Assembly: GCA_004299665.1 (NCBI GenBank)
Contig: SCQZ01000492.1
Span: 1 to 6,551 of the forward strand
Source of the DNA: Jatrophihabitans sp.
GTDB lineage: Bacteria > Actinomycetota > Actinomycetes > Mycobacteriales > Jatrophihabitantaceae
Length of the DNA: 6,551 bases
Direction: 5' to 3'
This document shows positions 4,745-6,551 of this stretch, piece by piece; the stretch's first letter is position 1, and the number at the start of each line of letters is the position of its first letter. Position numbers and translations under genes: made by a program. The notes under the pieces are model-generated. The model was given only the letters and a program-made list of their open reading frames with translations, was not told the origin of the DNA and ran no database searches.

Positions 4745-5926
4745 GTGACCGCACGCGATCTGGCTCCGCCGTCGACTCCACCGTCGACCCCAACGCACCC
4801 CGCGCCGACAGCCGGCACGGCTGTCCGATCAGGGAGCCAGCCGTACGTCGGTCTGGCCGGCCTGCTCGTGGTCGGCGCCGTCTGGGCGCTGGTCGGGTTG
4901 GTACCCGGCGCGCAGACCTCACTGCAAACCGCGATCGCCCTGGTGGTCTTTGCCTTGCCGGTGCTTGTTCTTCTTGCAGTGTGGTGGCAGGGCTGGCCGT
5001 TCGCGCGCCTCGGCCGCCTCGGCGGCGGACTCGTCGCCACCGCCGTGCTGGTCGGCGCCGCCCTCGTCCTGGCCCTCGTCAGCCAGGCGGTCACCGGCAA
5101 GGTCGACGGCGGCGGCCTGTTCGCGACCGCCCCGGATCTCGCCAAGGGGACATTCGCGATCTTCCCGTTCGGGTTCGTCCTCGGCGGAACCGTCTTCGTC
5201 GCCATGCTGCAACTGACCTTCGTGTGCGGCCTGGAACCGCTGCGACGACTGCCCGGACGCACCGGCGGGCTCGTGGCGTTCGCACTGTCCTGGGGCATCG
5301 GGCTGCTGGTCTACCTGACCGTCGCCAACTGGGATTTCGTGCCCGCGCCGGCTCGGGCAGCGATCGGCCTGCGCAACCCCGGAGGGCCGGTCAACGCCCT
5401 CGATCTCGTCGGCTGGCTGCTGTGCGTCGTGATCTGGCAGGTCGTTCTCGGCATCTTGCTCAACGGCTGGCCGTTCTCCCGCATACCCAGCCTCGTCACC
5501 CGGTTGCTCGTCGCCAACGTCGTGACAGTCGGCGGCGGATGGCTCACGTACTGGCTGTTCCAGGCCGGATTCGGCTGGGACATCCCGACGATCGCCGCGG
5601 TCGGCGGGTGCGTCTCGGCGGCCGTACTGCTGCAGGCGATGCTGTTCGAGACCTGGCCGTTCCGCGGACCCAATCCGACCGCGAACCGCATCGGACTGCT
5701 CGTCAGCGCGGCCGTGCTGACCGTCGTGCTGTACTACGCGCTGCGCGCGGTCGGGAACGCGGTCCAGGTCTGGAACGAGTACCCGATGAACCTCTGGGTC
5801 GCGGGCGGCGCGCTGGACCTGATCGCCACCTTCGTCATCGTGCACTACGCGATCTGGGGTCGCTGGCCGTTCGGGCCGCCGTCGCCGCCGCCCGCGGTCG
5901 ACAGCCCCGAGGTCTCCCAGGCCTGA
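4745..5926 (+). CDS. Uncharacterised multi-pass membrane protein with repeated WPF motifs
   Basis: I do not recognise this 393-residue protein. It has a Pro/Thr/Ser-rich N-terminal tail (about 1-33), about ten hydrophobic helices (near 34-53, 60-83, 94-115, 138-160, 173-195, 217-240, 250-272, 280-302, 313-335 and 348-372) and a Pro-rich C-terminal tail. A Trp-Pro-Phe motif closes helices 2, 6, 8 and 10 at W84, W242, W304 and W374, and a degenerate equivalent (LEPL, 163-166) closes helix 4. The protein therefore reads as five helical hairpins of about 60-80 residues, each ending in the same motif. There is no signal peptide, no obvious catalytic motif and no nucleotide-binding site. The GTG start is set by AAAGGA eight bases upstream. 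The gene lies 360 bases after the transporter with its own upstream dyads including a CRP-like site, so it is probably transcribed separately. Function is unknown; a transport, sensing or scaffolding role would be a guess. Confidence 0.8.
   Translation: MTARDLAPPSTPPSTPTHPAPTAGTAVRSGSQPYVGLAGLLVVGAVWALVGLVPGAQTSLQTAIALVVFALPVLVLLAVWWQGWPFARLGRLGGGLVATAVLVGAALVLALVSQAVTGKVDGGGLFATAPDLAKGTFAIFPFGFVLGGTVFVAMLQLTFVCGLEPLRRLPGRTGGLVAFALSWGIGLLVYLTVANWDFVPAPARAAIGLRNPGGPVNALDLVGWLLCVVIWQVVLGILLNGWPFSRIPSLVTRLLVANVVTVGGGWLTYWLFQAGFGWDIPTIAAVGGCVSAAVLLQAMLFETWPFRGPNPTANRIGLLVSAAVLTVVLYYALRAVGNAVQVWNEYPMNLWVAGGALDLIATFVIVHYAIWGRWPFGPPSPPPAVDSPEVSQA
4769..4792 (+). repeat. 12-bp in-frame tandem duplication (PSTP-PSTP)
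   Basis: CCGTCGACTCCA is followed directly by CCGTCGACCCCA, eleven of twelve bases identical. It encodes Pro-Ser-Thr-Pro twice at residues 9-16 in the disordered N-terminal tail of the WPF membrane protein. It is probably a small slippage duplication, and its length could vary between strains. Confidence 0.6.
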
Positions 5927-5948
5927 GGCCGGCTTCGATGTCCGCGTG

Positions 5949-6006
5949 CCGGACGGCGGTGGCGGTGGCGTGTCCGACCTCGGACCCGCTGCCACCCGCC
6001 GTCCGG
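5949..6006. terminator. Long nested hairpin between convergent genes (two-way terminator)
   Basis: CCGGACGGCGGTGGC (5949-5963) pairs with 5991-6006 through fifteen Watson-Crick pairs with a single bulged C at 5995. The 27-base loop holds a second perfect hairpin, GTCCG (5972-5976) with CGGAC (5981-5985). It starts 23 bases after the membrane protein stop and ends 38 bases short of the stop of the convergent hydrolase, so it can serve both genes. No U-tract flanks it on either side, as is common in high-GC actinobacteria. Confidence 0.6.
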
Positions 6007-6043
6007 GCCGCTGGGGTGACCGGGGGGCGGTCCGGGGGCACGC

Positions 6044-6551
6044 TCAGCCGGAGAGGAAGTCGACCAGGAGGCGGTTGAACTCCCGCGCATGCTCGATCTG
6101 GACCCAGTGCCCGCAGCGCCCGAACATGTGCAGCCGGGAGCGGTCGAGGAGTTCGAGCAGCCGCAGGGAGGTGGCGGGCGGGATGACGCGGTCGTCACGG
6201 CCGTGCACGATCAGCGTCTCGTGCGGCACCGCGCGCAGCAGGGCCTCGTCGACGACCAGGGCGTCGACGGCGGCCTGCCGGGGGGCGGGGAACATGCAGC
6301 GGTACGCCTCCTGCACGCCCGGGCGGGTGGCGGCGGCCAGGCGGAGCCGCGCGAGGTCGTCGGTGACCAGCGATCGGTCGTACGCGAAGACGTCCAGCAG
6401 GGTGCGCATGGCGGCCGGGGAGGGCTCGAACCCCCACACCGCGTCGAGGCCCGCGGTGAGGTCGAAGGGCACCCCGGCGCTGCCCATGAGCACGATCCGG
6501 CGCACCCGGTCGGGATGCCGGGTGACGAGGTTGAGGGCGAGCGCCCCGCCG
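6044..6551 (-). CDS. Meta-cleavage-product hydrolase, DmpD/XylF type (C-terminal part)
   Basis: This is the C-terminal part, about 168 residues, of an alpha/beta-hydrolase that cleaves a C-C bond in ring-fission products of aromatic or sterol degradation. The reading frame is open to the window edge and starts there with GGALALNLVTRHPDR, the residues just after a G-x-S-x-G-G nucleophile elbow, so the catalytic Ser lies just outside. The other two catalytic residues are present: Asp in GRDDRVIP (second Asp, codon 6191-6193) and His in CGHWVQIEH (codon 6107-6109). The stretches GLDAVWGFEP and VFAYDRSLVTDDLA in the lid recall 2-hydroxymuconate-semialdehyde hydrolase (DmpD/XylF) more than the sterol enzyme HsaD. 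The GTG at 6505 is internal, not the start. The gene converges on the membrane protein gene; its upstream partners lie beyond the window. The family is clear, the exact substrate is not. Confidence 0.85.
   Translation of the reverse strand, partial: GGALALNLVTRHPDRVRRIVLMGSAGVPFDLTAGLDAVWGFEPSPAAMRTLLDVFAYDRSLVTDDLARLRLAAATRPGVQEAYRCMFPAPRQAAVDALVVDEALLRAVPHETLIVHGRDDRVIPPATSLRLLELLDRSRLHMFGRCGHWVQIEHAREFNRLLVDFLSG

Overview
The window looks like chromosomal DNA from a high-GC actinobacterium. It has very high GC at third codon positions, GTG and TTG starts behind purine-rich Shine-Dalgarno sequences, a ChoD-type GMC oxidoreductase and an MMPL transporter, a combination typical of mycobacteria, nocardiae, pseudonocardiae and relatives. 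I cannot fix the genus. No RNA gene, insertion sequence, integrase, CRISPR array or replication origin is visible.

Layout from left to right: (1) 1-120 is an edge stretch with no supportable gene. (2) 147-1895 (-) encodes a 582-residue ChoD-like FAD oxidoreductase, with a terminator-like hairpin just beyond its stop. (3) 1896-2143 is a divergent control region. It holds a good sigma-70-like promoter for choD, an operator-like dyad between the inferred transcription start and the choD ribosome site, and a second dyad with an AAC-N2-GTT core that resembles the centre of KstR operators. (4) 2144-4384 (+) encodes a 746-residue, 12-helix MMPL/RND-type transporter, best started at a TTG. (5) 4385-4744 is non-coding. 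It starts with a nested hairpin (probable terminator) and then carries three dyads within 68 bp, the middle one a close match to a CRP/GlxR (cAMP receptor protein) site. (6) 4745-5926 (+) encodes a 393-residue membrane protein of unknown function, about ten helices, with four W-P-F motifs and a fifth degenerate copy at regular spacing. (7) 5927-6043 separates convergent genes and folds into a long, nearly perfect hairpin, a likely two-way terminator. (8) 6044-6551 (-) is the C-terminal part of a meta-cleavage-product C-C hydrolase (DmpD/XylF type), cut by the window edge just after the nucleophile elbow.

How the genes work together is mostly inference. The oxidoreductase (3beta-hydroxysteroid or other alcohol oxidation) and the hydrolase (ring-fission product hydrolysis) both fit sterol or aromatic catabolism, and MMPL proteins move lipidic or hydrophobic molecules across the inner membrane. 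No operon joins them: choD and the transporter are divergent, and the unknown membrane protein has its own control region. The parts most worth a second look are the WPF-repeat membrane protein and the stacked dyads in front of it. I see no clear evidence of a complete new multi-gene system in this window.
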